A DNA stretch of 64,000 nt, taken from NCBI RefSeq assembly GCF_052857255.1, contig NC_135497.1, positions 113,193,672 to 113,257,671 on the forward strand, given 5' to 3'. The stretch is from Amblyomma americanum (taxonomy: Eukaryota > Arthropoda > Arachnida > Ixodida > Ixodidae). This document shows positions 1 to 12,021 of the stretch, piece after piece (position 1 is the stretch's first letter; each line of letters opens with the position of its first letter). Under the pieces are notes generated by a model, which had not been told where the DNA came from, made no database searches, and was given only the letters and a program-made list of their open reading frames with translations. The position numbers and the translations under genes are program-made.

Positions 1-2213
1 TGTACGGAAGCACACGTGAAGAGCACTTCAAGAATTTGAAACAAGTTTTGCACTTGATTGCAAGGGCTGGATTGAAGTTGAATGACAAATGCATTTTTAA
101 TGTGCAAGAAGTCGACTTCCTTGGTCACAGGATCAGTCACAAGGGAATACGCCCTTTACAAAGTAACATTGACGCCATCAAGGCTGTGCCAGCCCCAACA
201 AATGTCGGTACTCTGCGCTCATTCTTGGGCATGGTAGGCTACTACGCCAAATTTATACCTGACTATGCGGTGGTTGTCGAGCCTCTTCGAGAGTTGCTAC
301 GTAAGAATGCCACATTCACATGGAACCCTGCAAGACAAGCTTGTTTTGAGCAACTGAAACGTTCCCTGGCCACAAGATGTTTACAGCTATTTGATCCTGC
401 GGGTGACATTATTGTCACTACGGATGCCTCATCCATTGGCTTGGGAGCAGTGTTGCAACAGACAAGGAATGATGAACTGGTGACGATTGCTTTTGCTTCT
501 CGCAGGCTTACTTCACAGGAACAGAAGTATTCTGTAGGGGAATTGGAAGCCCTTGCTTGCTTGTGGGCATGCGAATATTGGAGAGTGTACCTTTGGGGTC
601 GTTCATTCATATTACGCACCGATCACCAGGCTCTGGTCACACTCCTTAGTACAAAGGGAGTAGGTCGCCGACCGTTCCGGATTGCGAGGTGGCACGCCAG
701 GCTGTTGGCATACAACTTCACGATTGAATTTCACAAGGGTGACAAGAATACTGTTGCTGATGCTCTTTCAAGGATGCCCCTTCCAGGTCGTGTGGAGGAA
801 GAGGAAGAAGAGACTGTTTGTGTTGTCTCAACATGCATTACTCATGAAGAGTTTGTCATTGAAACGATGCAGGACCCGTTGCTGCAGCAGGTTATAAAGT
901 GGGTGACATCGGCATGGCCCGCAGTGAAGATGTTGCCTGCCGAAGCAGTTCCGTTCTACCGGGTGCAAACTGAGCTCTCAGTCGTTGGAGACCTCCTGCT
1001 TCGTGGTGACAAATTTGTAGTACCTTCGTCCCTCGTAGCACGGCTTCTTGACGCAGCCCACGAGTCTCATCCGGGAATAACGAGGACAAAGCAGCGACTA
1101 CGTGAGCAATACTGGTGGCCTGCTATGTGCAAGCAAGTAGAACAATTCATTGCATCCTGCGCGGTATGCCAATCTGTTGACAAGTCTGCAAAACCCGTGA
1201 CACCACCTCTGCAGCCAGTTGCATTCTCATCTGCACCATGGCAGAAGCTAGGCATCGATATTGTGGGCCCTTTTTCCGAAGTGCCGGCAGATTGCCGTTT
1301 TGCCATTACAGCCATCGATTACTACAGCAAGTGGCCTGAGGTTTGTTTCTCAGCAAGGGTGACAACTGCAACAGTCATCTCCTTTCTGCGAAGCATCTTC
1401 AGCAGGGAAGGATATCCAGACGAGATTGTGAGTGATCATGGTGCTCAGTTTACAGCCTTGGAGTTTGACAGTTTCCTCAAAGAACGTGGCATCGCTCATA
1501 CGTATTCGGCAGTCTATCATCCGCAAGCTAACGGGCAGGTAGAGAGGTTTAATCGAGTACTCAAAGAGTACGTTCAAGTCTGCGCACAAGAACATCGGCC
1601 TTTGAAGGAAGCTATCACCGAATACCTGGGAGTCTACCGTTTCACACCGCATGCGACCACAGGAGTGAAGCCTTCCGTCCTTCTTCACGGCCGTCACCCC
1701 AGAACAAAACTTGATCTTGTAGGAGCGCCAGGTAAAGAGTTTTTTCAAGATCCGCAGGCAGCGATGAAGTCCATCCACAGCAGAGTAGCACAAAGGCAAC
1801 AAGCAAGTAAGACTTACACTGACCGTCGACGAGCTGCAAAGTACTCTCCATTAACAACAGGTCAACCGGTGAGAGTCAAGTTGCCTGGTCACGTGCCTAA
1901 GGGCGCTCTGAGCTACTCGAGTCCATTCACCATTGTGGACCAATGTGGTCAAGATACCTACAAGCTCAATGATGGCCGCACATGGAATCGGAGTCGGCTG
2001 GTACCTTGCCCCCAACCAGTTCCACCACCTACAGTTCCGAAAAGTTGTTCGCCTGAATCAGCAAAACCACTTGGCGAACCACAGCAGGAGAACCACGACC
2101 CACCCCAGCAGCCATCTGTTCAGACGCCAGTTGAAAGGGACGGTCCAGGACTGAGGCATTCGACGAGACAAAGAAGACCACCAGTGTGGTTTAAAGACTA
2201 TGAAAGACATTGA
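1..2213 (+). CDS. pol: Ty3/gypsy retrotransposon pol, 3' part (RT end, RNase H, integrase)
   Basis: C-terminal part of a gypsy polyprotein, open to the left window edge (codons in frame from base 3), so the true start lies outside. Residue numbers count from base 36. Order: end of the reverse transcriptase thumb (DFLGHRIS near residue 28, FLGMVGYYAKFIPDY near 63-78); RNase H with D130 in TTDAS, the glutamate of GELEAL and the aspartate of LRTDHQAL; integrase zinc finger of HHCC type (HESHPG, then CAVC); integrase core with D408 (GIDIVGP), D467 (VSDHGAQF) and E503 (NGQVERFNR), i.e. an intact DDE triad with 35 residues between D467 and E503. The tail ends in a basic RRPPVWFKDY segment common in these elements. 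No stop or frameshift within 2.2 kb. The stop lies 53 bp before the 3' LTR, so there is no env gene. Known family role: reverse transcription and integration of the element. Confidence 0.95.
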   Translation, partial: YGSTREEHFKNLKQVLHLIARAGLKLNDKCIFNVQEVDFLGHRISHKGIRPLQSNIDAIKAVPAPTNVGTLRSFLGMVGYYAKFIPDYAVVVEPLRELLRKNATFTWNPARQACFEQLKRSLATRCLQLFDPAGDIIVTTDASSIGLGAVLQQTRNDELVTIAFASRRLTSQEQKYSVGELEALACLWACEYWRVYLWGRSFILRTDHQALVTLLSTKGVGRRPFRIARWHARLLAYNFTIEFHKGDKNTVADALSRMPLPGRVEEEEEETVCVVSTCITHEEFVIETMQDPLLQQVIKWVTSAWPAVKMLPAEAVPFYRVQTELSVVGDLLLRGDKFVVPSSLVARLLDAAHESHPGITRTKQRLREQYWWPAMCKQVEQFIASCAVCQSVDKSAKPVTPPLQPVAFSSAPWQKLGIDIVGPFSEVPADCRFAITAIDYYSKWPEVCFSARVTTATVISFLRSIFSREGYPDEIVSDHGAQFTALEFDSFLKERGIAHTYSAVYHPQANGQVERFNRVLKEYVQVCAQEHRPLKEAITEYLGVYRFTPHATTGVKPSVLLHGRHPRTKLDLVGAPGKEFFQDPQAAMKSIHSRVAQRQQASKTYTDRRRAAKYSPLTTGQPVRVKLPGHVPKGALSYSSPFTIVDQCGQDTYKLNDGRTWNRSRLVPCPQPVPPPTVPKSCSPESAKPLGEPQQENHDPPQQPSVQTPVERDGPGLRHSTRQRRPPVWFKDYERH

Positions 2214-2253
2214 GTGTTTATTGTGTTTTTCCAGTGTTAGTTGCTAACTCTTT

Positions 2254-2263
2254 TGAGGGGGAA
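2254..2263 (+). other. Polypurine tract of the gypsy element
   Basis: A short purine run (TGAGGGGGAA) sits a few bases before the TG that opens the 3' LTR and 40 bp after the pol stop. This is the expected plus-strand primer position for reverse transcription. Confidence 0.65.
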
Positions 2264-2266
2264 TAA

Positions 2267-2487
2267 TGTGGTATTGTATTCTGTAGTTATGTTTGTATAA
2301 ACTAGGTGGCGCTAGGCATGCGCCCTATCTGGTCAACTGACTCGCACATCTGTATATATATTCATCATTGAACTGGAATAAAGGGGGGTTGGTCGAAGTA
2401 TGTACGCGGCGGGTGCTTGACGTGGTGGTGCTCCGGCTGCTCTGGGCAGTCGGACCGGGCAGTTCCCCAACGGTACGGGATACAACA
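2267..2487 (+). repeat. 3' LTR of the gypsy element (221 bp)
   Basis: Begins TGTGGTATTG and ends GATACAACA, so it has TG...CA termini and imperfect terminal inverted repeats. Inside are a TATATATA box at 2353-2360 and an AATAAA poly(A) signal at 2377-2382. Position directly after pol and a purine tract fixes it as the 3' LTR. The 5' LTR, gag and protease would lie left of the window, so the target duplication cannot be checked (right flank begins GTAAT). The exact ends are inferred from the TG/CA rule. Confidence 0.8.
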
Positions 2488-5400
2488 GTAATAAATGTGG
2501 ACAGGTCTTTATAAAGTGTATGTTGTCACAGAACTATATGCGCTTCGTTAGGTACCAGTGATTAAGTAACACCAGTAACATTCAAATGTAGTGTGTTCAG
2601 GATTAATTTTCCTTGTTTCTTTGCAATGAAAGGCAAATGTCTTTGATTGGTGACGTTGCACTTTTTTGCAGCTGCAGGGCGCCCCTAAACTGAGCTAGCC
2701 GAAACAACTTTAAAGCCGTCGTAAATGAAGTTGGCATACTTAGGTGATGGGATCAGGCTTTCTCTGGATCCTTGTCGGCGATGGTTCTGTTGCGATGACG
2801 CCTACATCCATTTCATGGCAAAAAATTAAAACGTTTTGAAACAATTCGCAATTCTAATTATCCAGATGCAGAGTTAGAGACTCACGCCTAAAGCCCGCGT
2901 GGTTTTTGACATTCTGGAACAACGGTTGAGTGCTCGTGCATTTTCATTCCCCGTACGTGAGCATGGCAGGGGCCTCCCCGTTATGCAGAGCGTAACAGTA
3001 CAAATTATGAGCTGTAGTGGCCACTTTTGCACAAGGCTTGGAACAAATGTGCTGGAAGTTTGTGCAGAGCGTATTTACCTGACACCTACATACACTATAT
3101 AAGGCGAAATATTTGCCTTCATTGACGGAGAGGTGTTGACTTTCCATTTTTTTCCTGTCCGCGGTCACAACAAATACGCAAGCATAAAAAAGTTGACATT
3201 TTTTTGACAGTGAACTGATCATTTATGCTCTTTTTGGTTTGTTTTTTTTTTCCTTAAAAATTGAGAGTGTCGAGAAAAACAAAATTAGTGAGAGGAAAAT
3301 AGCGCTTTTTTTTTGCGAATTTGAGCTCTGGCAGTCCTCATTGTGCTCGTTTGAAGGAACTTTGGGGCAATAAAGGAAAGGTCACACAGACAATGGAGAT
3401 GAAATATAAGACCAGAAACACGCATGTGAAGAGGGAATGTTTTCGATTCCTGCCCCTGTCGTACAAAATCCGAGCGCTGCTCTTTATCGAAATGTGATAT
3501 GTGCGCGCGCATTTGTCTTTCCCCTCGTTTCTGTCCTTTTCTTTGCGTCCCTTTTTGTTTGGCGGGTCGGGCCTACAACGGCTTTGTCAGAGAGTGGCTC
3601 TTCTCGTGATGCCAGGTGTTGAGATCCGGGATGCAGAACGTAAAGGCCGCGTCCGGGAAACGCCTCGCAAAACACACACCGAGGTTCAGATGACAGTTTT
3701 AGAAACACAGTTTCTTCGCGCCACACTTTCCGCTGGAAAATTGGTAGTGAAGTCGCAGTCTTTCCAGCATCCAGGAAGTGCGCTTCTGCGCCACATTTTT
3801 TCGACGGGAAAATTGGAAATTTTGCAGTTGAGCTGACAGTTTCCAAACACACTTATGCCTGGCAAAGCATTCAGGGGTCTTTTTCTCCGCTTCCCCGCCC
3901 ATTTATCTGGGTTTTTACTATTTTCATTTCTTTCTGGCGAAGAGTTAAACTTTCGTCTTCATGCCGGCAACGAAAAAGAAAAAAGCCAACACCTAGTAGC
4001 ATTCGGATCTGATACATTATGTTCTGATCGCTAAGTCTGGAGGAAATCTTCACGAAAAGATAAATTTAACGACAACATGCGCTTGACTACGCGATAAAGA
4101 GGTGAGGATAAGAAAGTCTTCGATGTGTGCACTGAGTGAATGAAGAGTCGTTAACGTTCACTCATTTATCTTTCGCGTTCCAGCGGAAGTGCTTGTACGC
4201 GCGTTTTGAAGAACCGTGTTGCATAGGCGGACGCAAAAATTTTATACCGCCCTGGACAGTGCTCCGAGCGTGGTCGTGCTTGCCTGCCTTAGCAGCACTG
4301 CACAAAACAAATTTGTAGCACATTATAAAGCTCCGCTGACGCCGCGTTTCCTATGATCATCATTATCATTCTTAACAATGTGGGCACTATTTTGATGCTA
4401 GGGAACAACTACTGCTTAACAGAGAGCAATGCCCGGTTGGTCGTGTGCTCCACGTGCAGAGGGAATTAAAGGAAGCGTAAGAGAAGGGAGGAGGAAAGTT
4501 GGGCTGATTTCGTAGTATATGCGGGGCATCCCGTGTTCTTTGGCCTGTAACACCAAAGGACATCCACGCTCAGTCTAGTCTGGTGATCGAGCCTGTGACC
4601 CTTAAATTTTCAGGATCCCATTGATGCCAGAAGTGCGTCACAAAAGCTCTATGTGGCCGACCACATTATCAAACAGAGAGACTGGGTATCAAAGGCGTCG
4701 GTAACTGCTAATTTGCAACGGACATTCGTCAACTACGAACCGGTGGGTGAGAAGACGAAATGAACAACTACGAAAGAAGAAAACAGAAGCGGCATGTTCC
4801 GGAAATATTTAGAAATTTCGAAATGAAATAAGTGGGTCTACACAGGTCACAGAAGTGGACCAGTGGAATGCATCGCCGATGTAGGCGTATGCCTCAAGGG
4901 GCCAATGCTGCTAATTCAGTGGCGAAGAAAAGGGATCATGCCCATAACGTTTTAAAAAGGCGTTCTGTCCCGTCGTCACAAAAGTGCCGGTCGGCATTGT
5001 CGCGGATCAAATGCAGGTGTTTACCAATCAAGCATATGAAAGCGCGTTCCGCGGACGAGAAAATTAAAGCTGGCTGTGGTGTGGCTTTTCAGGTTGGCCG
5101 AGGCTTCAACAGTAAACAAGGGCGGCTGACCCTTAGTAAGTTCGTTTTAGAAGCTTGAGTGCTTGCACTGAGTGCATACCTTCAGTATCCAGGCAGCGCA
5201 AGAGTTTGCCGTCTCCTCTCGGTTCCTCTCATCTTTGGGCTCCCTGGCCGCAGCGCACGTGAGGCACGCTTTGATGCCTTTCTTTCGCAACAGAGTGGTT
5301 TTAGGGTAAGCGCAAAAATGTTTCTTCTTGCGCTGAAGCGGTCTTGTCATTAAAAAGCGCTTCCCTGACGCAAAGTTATTAGAAGCTTACTGTTTACGCA

Positions 5401-8400
5401 AACGTTCTTTCTGTTTAGAATTATTTCTCAAAACACGCTATTTCCTCGGCTGCTGCGCCTTCAACTTGGGCAAACTCTGTTCTAAATTCCACATTTGTTT
5501 GCATGTTCACTCGAACAAACTAGGCACTTCAAAGTCTGAATTCAGGAATGAATAATCCTCATTAAAAGTACGGATCATTATGAGGAATTAACTTGGAGCA
5601 TATTTCAGAACAGCTAGCCCTCAGTCACTGCTTTGTACATTTCCTTTTGCTATCTCGAAGGCGAAAGTTTGGATGCCATTTTATCGCGAGTTCAATGTAG
5701 AGGCCCTCTCTTCGTGCAAGCTGATCCTGGTGTGGAAGCGTTTTGCGATACTGGTTACTAGACGACAAAAGTCGCTAAATTCTTCGGTAATCCTGAACCC
5801 GAACTGCGAAAAGAATTTAAGTTTTTATCGCAACGTGCCAAATTACGGCATCGACTAAAAGTTACTCAGTCGTGAAGGAAGTCGGATTATGGAAAGCTAA
5901 TTGGGCTATTTTAAGGTGCACGAAGTCACAGTACACGCGAGTTTTCATACAGGAGTGCGGTTGCTGTGGCCAAATATCAAGCTCTCGCCGTGGTGCTTAT
6001 CAAACACTATGCCCGCATACCACCGTGGTTGTTCGGGAACGTAGATTAAAGGGTATAAACATAGCTCTTATACGCTAATTTATTGCCGTTATTACGACAC
6101 TCCCGGATGCTACTATCCGCCCCCCCCCCCCCCCCCCCTCTCAAGAAAAAAAAAATGTGACGGTCTTGTGTGCTAGTTCACGTTCCAGTTATGGACAACT
6201 GGCGATGTTTCAACCAGTGGACAAATTCAGTGCTCAGAGTTCCCAACCTTAACCCATACTGCAGGAAACAGATATTTGAAACAACAAAAACCAAGAAGAC
6301 TGAATAATAACACGCAGAAAATGGCGACGTTTTCAAAAGTATTTCTTTCAGTTCCGAGAAGCCTGAGTAATTGAAGTAGACGTGGGCCCCCGAATGGCCG
6401 CAGCCGCAGCTCTCAGCCAGACAGCGGACGGGGCAGCCTGCATCCCTATGTTGGCGGAAAAAAAATCGATGGCAAAGGAATGCATTGGCAGCAAACTTGC
6501 CGTGGTGTAACAAATACCACCGAGAGTGTAGTGTGTGTAGACACTACACTGGTATTGTTTTGTGCTTTCCGTCGTCTTAGATGCCCTTGACACTGTTCTT
6601 TTCTTCTTTCTGAAGGGCATGACATTGGGCATGAGTTATGAAGGGAAAATGGGGCGTAGGAAGGAGTGTAGGCCAGTTGATCACTTAGTTGCTCCTTTCA
6701 CGTTGCATGGCCTGTGAAAACAAAAAACGTAGGAGCTTTAATTTACCCTGTTGTCAACTATAACTGTGCACGTGGCAGCTTCTTGTCTCAAGGTGACGTA
6801 CAGCGTGCCTTTCGGGTGCGAAAGCAAACTAACATCTCGTGGATATTGGAAACACCGCTGTCGGCGTGTGTAATATCATGCTATAGAGTGAGGGACGTGA
6901 AGCATTCGAAAGGACTGTCTCGATCCCAGCTGTCAGCGTAAAACGAGCATATACGAAGGCGTTTCGCTCCCCCTCTGACTGAAGAGAGCATTTGGTTGAG
7001 GACTACGTGATTAATTCCGGGAAACTGTTTTCCGCCGACTGGTTGAGACTGCGCCAAAATAGAGACTGTGACATCGATGCGCGTTAGAAGGCGCGCGTTC
7101 GTCGAGATGGCAGCCGTGCTCTCTTGACCGGTCTAGTGGCGCTTTATGCGTTAGTGGCGAGCGAGTGCAACCCGCAGGGCAGTGCTCAGCTGTGCTGGGG
7201 TTGTCTATGAATCACCGTGGGAAAGCAGACAGGCTGGGCTTTGCTTGTTCTTGGTCCTGTGTCTCAGAACAGGGAGGTTGAGTTGCATCGATCGGCTGTT
7301 CCCTGATGTTTTGAACAATCATTGATCTGTACTATAACCGGCGGACACGTGGTAGGCACAGTCCGGATCGGTTTAGCCTTGCAGACGCGAGCACAGTGGG
7401 GCTAGAACGTAATAAACACTGGGGTTTATATTTTTCCGCGGCTAAGTTATAATTTAAAATTTCTGTCGAAGCGAGTGAATGTTTTGTGTTGCCTGAACAG
7501 GACCGCTTGCTTTATTTCATTTCGGCGTGTACTCCAGCGCGCAATAAATACCGCATCTATCGTAGCTTATTCCAAATAAAACTTGGACGACGGCACGATT
7601 CGGACAAGGAAGAGGCACCTTCGTGAAAATTTCGAAGCAAAATAAGACACAGTGCAGTTAACTCAGTGTTACCTACCATATGAAAATTTAGTCGCAGCGT
7701 AAATCCCTCTTGATGAATCGATCGTGGAAGTGCAAGGACAATAATGGCCATTCACAACACGCAGCTATCTTGACATAAATTTAGAATGTTTTATATATGC
7801 AGCAGCGAGTAGGAATAGAAGTAAAGGACTTCCGAAACTCGAATTTCCTCACAGATTACTTTTTCTGTGCTGAAAAACTGGGATAACGTCCGAGGACCAC
7901 ACAAAGGTTGAATTCCCGCCGCTGTCACGGCCCTTGCTAACGTTAGCCTACATTGGGCTGCTTGTGTCTTGAATTTTGTGTATTTCTACGTAGTGCCATT
8001 AGTGGCGAGAAATTGCCACAGGTGTTTGATATTTGGGCGGCAGGTCATCTTCTACAAATTGTTTGGCTGCTCGACATGTTTCTGGTAGATGAGGGCTGCT
8101 GCAAATGTGTAAAAAAATAATGCCGGTCACAATGTTGAAAAGTTTGATTTTTGTAAGCCGTCAGCTTACGAGCATCATCGCGGCTATATGGCGAAAAAGC
8201 AGCTGGCACTACTAATTTGGCGGAGAAGCTGTAATCATAACATACTCCCGTAATCATCTTACTCGTGTAATGAATTCACCCCTACGGTGGTTGTCAAAAC
8301 GAGAAAAATTTTTGAATATTTTACTCCGTGCAATGAACGCAGCCCACAGATTTCCGAGATTTTTGCGGAAAAAAGAACGTCCATTATGCGAGCGAATACG

Positions 8401-8404
8401 ACCA
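2488..8404. other. Unannotated AT/GC-mixed DNA, no gene recognised
   Basis: No exon, RNA gene or recognised transposon. Open frames are all under 125 codons and several overlap on both strands (for example 3484-3852). The 3680-3840 interval has a loose internal repetition: a GCGCCACA...GGAAAATTGG pattern occurs twice about 80 bp apart. A 19-base C run lies at 6120-6138. Nothing else stands out. Confidence 0.5.
6120..6138. repeat. Homopolymer C tract (19)
   Basis: Uninterrupted run of C, followed by CTC and a run of A. Simple sequence; length is likely uncertain in the assembly. Confidence 0.95.
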
Positions 8405-8738
8405 TCTTCATCATCATCATCAGGCTGACTACGCCCACTGCAGGGCAGATGCCTCTCCCATGTCTCTCCATTTAACCCTGTCCTTTGCGAGCTGCATCCA
8501 CCATATATGCCTGCACACTTCATAATCTCATCCGCCAACCTAACTTTCTGCCGCCCCCTGCTACGCTTGCCTTCTCTTGGAACCTACTCCTTAAGGACCA
8601 GCGGTTATCTTGCCTTCGCATTACATGCCCTGCCCAAGCCCTTTCCTTCCTCTTGATTTCGACCAGGATGTCATTAACGCGCGTTGGCTCCCTCACCCAC
8701 TCTGCCCGCTTCCGGTCTCTTAACATTAACGTATTAAC
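8405..8738 (-). pseudogene. RTE-type LINE, 3' tail fragment
   Basis: On the minus strand this encodes the C-terminus of the same RTE ORF2 seen at 24.5-25.7 kb: LRDRKRAEWVREPTRVNDI, then WAGHVMRRQDNRWSL. The plus-strand sequence begins with a TCATCATCATCATCA run, the complement of the GAT-type 3' tail usual for RTE elements, followed by GACTACGCCCACTGCAGGGC as in the other copy. About 330 bp remain; the 5' side stops abruptly near 8738. Small deletions relative to the other copy (for example after the RSR segment) make it a dead 5'-truncated insertion. Confidence 0.85.
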
Positions 8739-9778
8739 ATTAAGTGAATAAGATATGTGGTCTAAAATGGGTGCACCACACTTTGAGTGATTGTGTTTAC
8801 ACGTAATGACTATTACACCACACGGAAATGATCCCAAGAGAGTTTTGTGCTTGTGGACAGAGATATATCAAGCCTGCCAGCGTGCGCAGCGCAGAAGAGA
8901 AACGCTAAGGCGCTGTGTGACATGGAGGAACAAATTAAATTTGATCGGCCATAACTAAACTGAAAAAAAGTACCTAACCCGAACAGCAAATTAAACGGTA
9001 ATAAACAAGCAGCAACGTTGTACTGTTCACACCCTAAGCACGAATTAGCCTGAAAGGGAGTTAAAAGAGAGTAAGCTATTCTCTAGCGCACTCCCTTTTA
9101 CGGGAAGGATAGTCTGCCAAAGTCCTGGGGTACATTTCCATGACTAAAAATACGGAATACTTACGTTTGGCGACGGAAACCAATTTCTTCTTCAAAACAT
9201 GCGAAAATCTAGCAGTGACGAAGAGTTTAACCGAGGTTTTAATCTGCTCTGTTTGCTAGCCCCTAGACTTCCGGTGCTGCATTTAAAAACCTCGTCTCAT
9301 TGTAAACTACATCAAGTTACTATGCTTTGGAGTGGGAATGTGCCTCCGTTGCCAAGAGTAAGCATTCCGTACATTTATTGACCGAAATATACCCTGCGAC
9401 TTGAGCAGCATGCCCCTAAAGTTGAATGCGCTAGAGGATATCTCGCTCCACTTTCACTCTCATATATGCTATTTTGTGTTGAGTGTGCATGCAATCTCTG
9501 TTCTCGACTGCTAGGTGGTGCATGTTTGGGACAGTCCGGATATTTCTTGAAAAAGGGTGCTCAGTCTTTAGCCGTTATAGGCCTTCGCCCCTGGTGCCGG
9601 CCAGCTTCAAGGACTTCATTTTAATATCGGTGTATGCTTTATCCGTCGCTAAACAGTTTAGTGTTGTGGAGAATCGAGCAGCAGAAAGCATGCCGCTAAA
9701 ATACCTGGAGCGCGGGGAATTCTCAGATACGTCGAACTTATTTATCAGTGTACCCACAGCGCCTGTACGGCCTTACAG
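8739..9778. other. Unannotated stretch
   Basis: No gene, transposon or notable repeat recognised. Open frames do not exceed 112 codons. Confidence 0.5.
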
Positions 9779-10510
9779 TATGTGTGTGGGGGGGAGGGGG
9801 GAATACAAGGCAAGAACGTAAACGCAGGAATTACATCAACACTCAGAAATATGCAACAATGGAATCAATTTAGCATAGAAACAAAAGAGCCATTTGGTAC
9901 GACAGTTGCAACAGCACTATCGAGTCGAGTCCATTCGCTGACACTTCGGGGAAGAAATGACATTTTGAAGAGGTCTGTTCTAGAGTATATTTCTTTCACC
10001 TTGTTCCTGTGATCTGTGCGCGACGAAATGTAGTTGGGACTCAGCATGTACTGACCAGGTTCTATACCTGTTTTGGAATGAAATATATTGTGAAAGAATT
10101 TCAGACGAAGGATTCTTCTTCGTTTTTCAAGAGTTTACCAGCCAAGACTGTCTTTTACAGTTGTTACACCGACGTTCTTTGAGTAGTTGTTGAAGACAAA
10201 GCGATCTGCCATGTTCTGTACTCTTTCTAATTTACGAACATCACTCACTGTCCGTGGATCCCACACTGTGCACCCATACTCAAGTACAGACCGGACAGAC
10301 GTCTTGTATAACAGTGCTTTTGTTTCAGCATGCAACCGTTTCGTGTTTCTGCGGAAGAACCCTAATGCTCTGCAGGCTTTAGCTCCAGTAAAATCAATAT
10401 GTCAATTTCATGTGAGATTGGCTGTTGTGTAGACGCCTAGATATTTGTGCTACGTCAATGATTTTAAATTTGTTCCATTAATATTTCGATGTACGGTGTG
10501 GTTTATGTAC
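9779..10510 (-). pseudogene. CR1-like LINE, 3' end of ORF2 (decayed)
   Basis: Reading the minus strand gives the C-terminal region downstream of the RT catalytic core: NINGTNLKSLT..KYLGVYTTANL near 10490-10420, then KALLYKTSVRSVLEYGCTVW and LERVQNMADRFVFNNYSKN (10335-10140), and after a frameshift near 10130, YISSRTDHRNKVKEIYSRTD and FLPRSVSEW (10030-9920). The YLGV...EYG.TVW...RF pattern is the shared C-terminal signature of CR1/L2-type elements in the Jockey superfamily. Several stops and at least one frameshift are present. The 3' end is probably near the G-rich GTGTGTGGGGGGGAGG at 9780. 5'-truncated, non-functional. Confidence 0.85.
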
Positions 10511-11752
10511 GGTGTCGCTTGCACGGACTTAGCAAGCAGACGCGGTCAACGAGAAGGGTCACAGAATGCAGTGGCATTTTGGCTGTATGCGTGGATCGCA
10601 GCAAGTCCAATCTAGATGTGGCAACTACTGACTGTTTGTGCGGCCACGCACCGCGCACATTGGTTGCCAACTGATCATCTGCTGGAGGCCGTGGCCAGCG
10701 CCTTTTGTCTGTGTTTTGCTTAGGTCGTCGGGCAGGCTACATTGTTGTAGTATGAGCCATCAAATGGTTCATAACAACTGACACTGAGGGATCGGCCAAG
10801 AATTATATTGAGAGCAGCACTTCATTTTTATTTTACTTATATCTGCTCAGAACTATTCATTAGAACGTGTGATTAGAAATTAAAGTGAGACGTGCACCAG
10901 GAAAAAGGAGAATACATAACCTAACGCACTTAAAAACCCAGAGCCGAACCGGCCACACTTTCTTTCAAGCGCTGCCAACTGTCCCCCTCCAATGCAGAAA
11001 AATTACCCGCTAGTTCAATGTTCCTTCTGTTAGCCACACTGGTTTGCTTAGTTAGCACTGCCCCGGATTGCCAGAGGACCGGAGTGTCATCCCCGGAGAA
11101 GAATGAATTTTTCTTCAACTGCGAAGTTTTAAAGAACTTTCCTACAGATCTGTATGCGCTTGGCTGGGCTCAAGTGGAGGGTGACAAGTAATTACACCTT
11201 AATTAAAAGTTGCCTGCGTGGCGGGTGTTCCACATAGGGCGGGACTGCATTTGCTACGTTGCAGGCAGGCAACAAAACACGAGTTAAAATTACTGCTCTC
11301 ACCATTGCGCGTACTTGACTCAATTCCACTCACCACGTAAACCCTCAAAGCCTTCATAAAGTACGAGCAATGTTTGAAGCGCGAAGCGAGACTGCTCTAT
11401 TTATAATTGACACCATCTATTGTTCAGAAATCCTGCACGTAACTTTGCTGCAACGCTCACAAAGCATTTTTTTTTACGACAGATCACCTGCAAGGGTACA
11501 AAAAAGAATGAAACTTGCAGATTTCCAAACTCAAATGCTTCTCTAGGGGGAACAGCTCTTTCTCGGCAATTCAGATTAGAATATGCGGCGAATTTTCTGT
11601 GGAACCTAAGGCTGTGGTATCGGCTAACTAACGGGCGATGTAGACTTCTTTCTTTTTTTTTGCACTTGAAATGAGAGGCGAAAATAGTTGGTGAAAACAA
11701 CTACCCTCAAAGCTCTTCGTATTTTATGCAATACAGCTGGCGCAGCACCGGT
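10511..11752. other. Unannotated stretch
   Basis: No recognised gene or transposon. Longest frames (about 99 codons near 11401-11700) overlap on both strands and match nothing I know. Confidence 0.45.
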
Positions 11753-12021
11753 GGTCAACAAGGGATGGTTTGGTTTGGTTTATGGGGGTTTAACGTCCCA
11801 AAGCGACTCAGGCCATGAGTGACGCAGTAGTGGAGGGCTCCGGAAATTTCGACCACCTGGGGTTCTTTAACGTGCACTGACATCGCACAGTACACGGGCC
11901 TCTAGAATTTCGCCTCCATCGAAATTCGACCGCCGCGGCCAGGATCGAACCCGCGTCTTTCGGGCCGGCAGCCGAGCGCCGTAACCACTCAGCTACCGCG
12001 GTGGCTGGTCAACAAGGGATG
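11753..12021 (-). mobile_element. tRNA-derived SINE (Ruka-like), with 15-bp TSD
   Basis: Body 11768-12006. On the minus strand it starts with a tRNA-like head: box A TAGCTGAGTGG and box B GGTTCGATCC, then a unique body containing TCGAATTTCGATGGAGG and GTGCGATGTCAGTGCACGTT, and ends in a CATAAACCAAACCAAACC tail. It is flanked by a perfect direct repeat GGTCAACAAGGGATG at 11753-11767 and 12007-12021, the signature of LINE-assisted target-primed insertion. The same family occurs at 26759-26999. Named by resemblance to tick Ruka SINEs; the family name is inference, the structure is directly visible. Confidence 0.92.
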
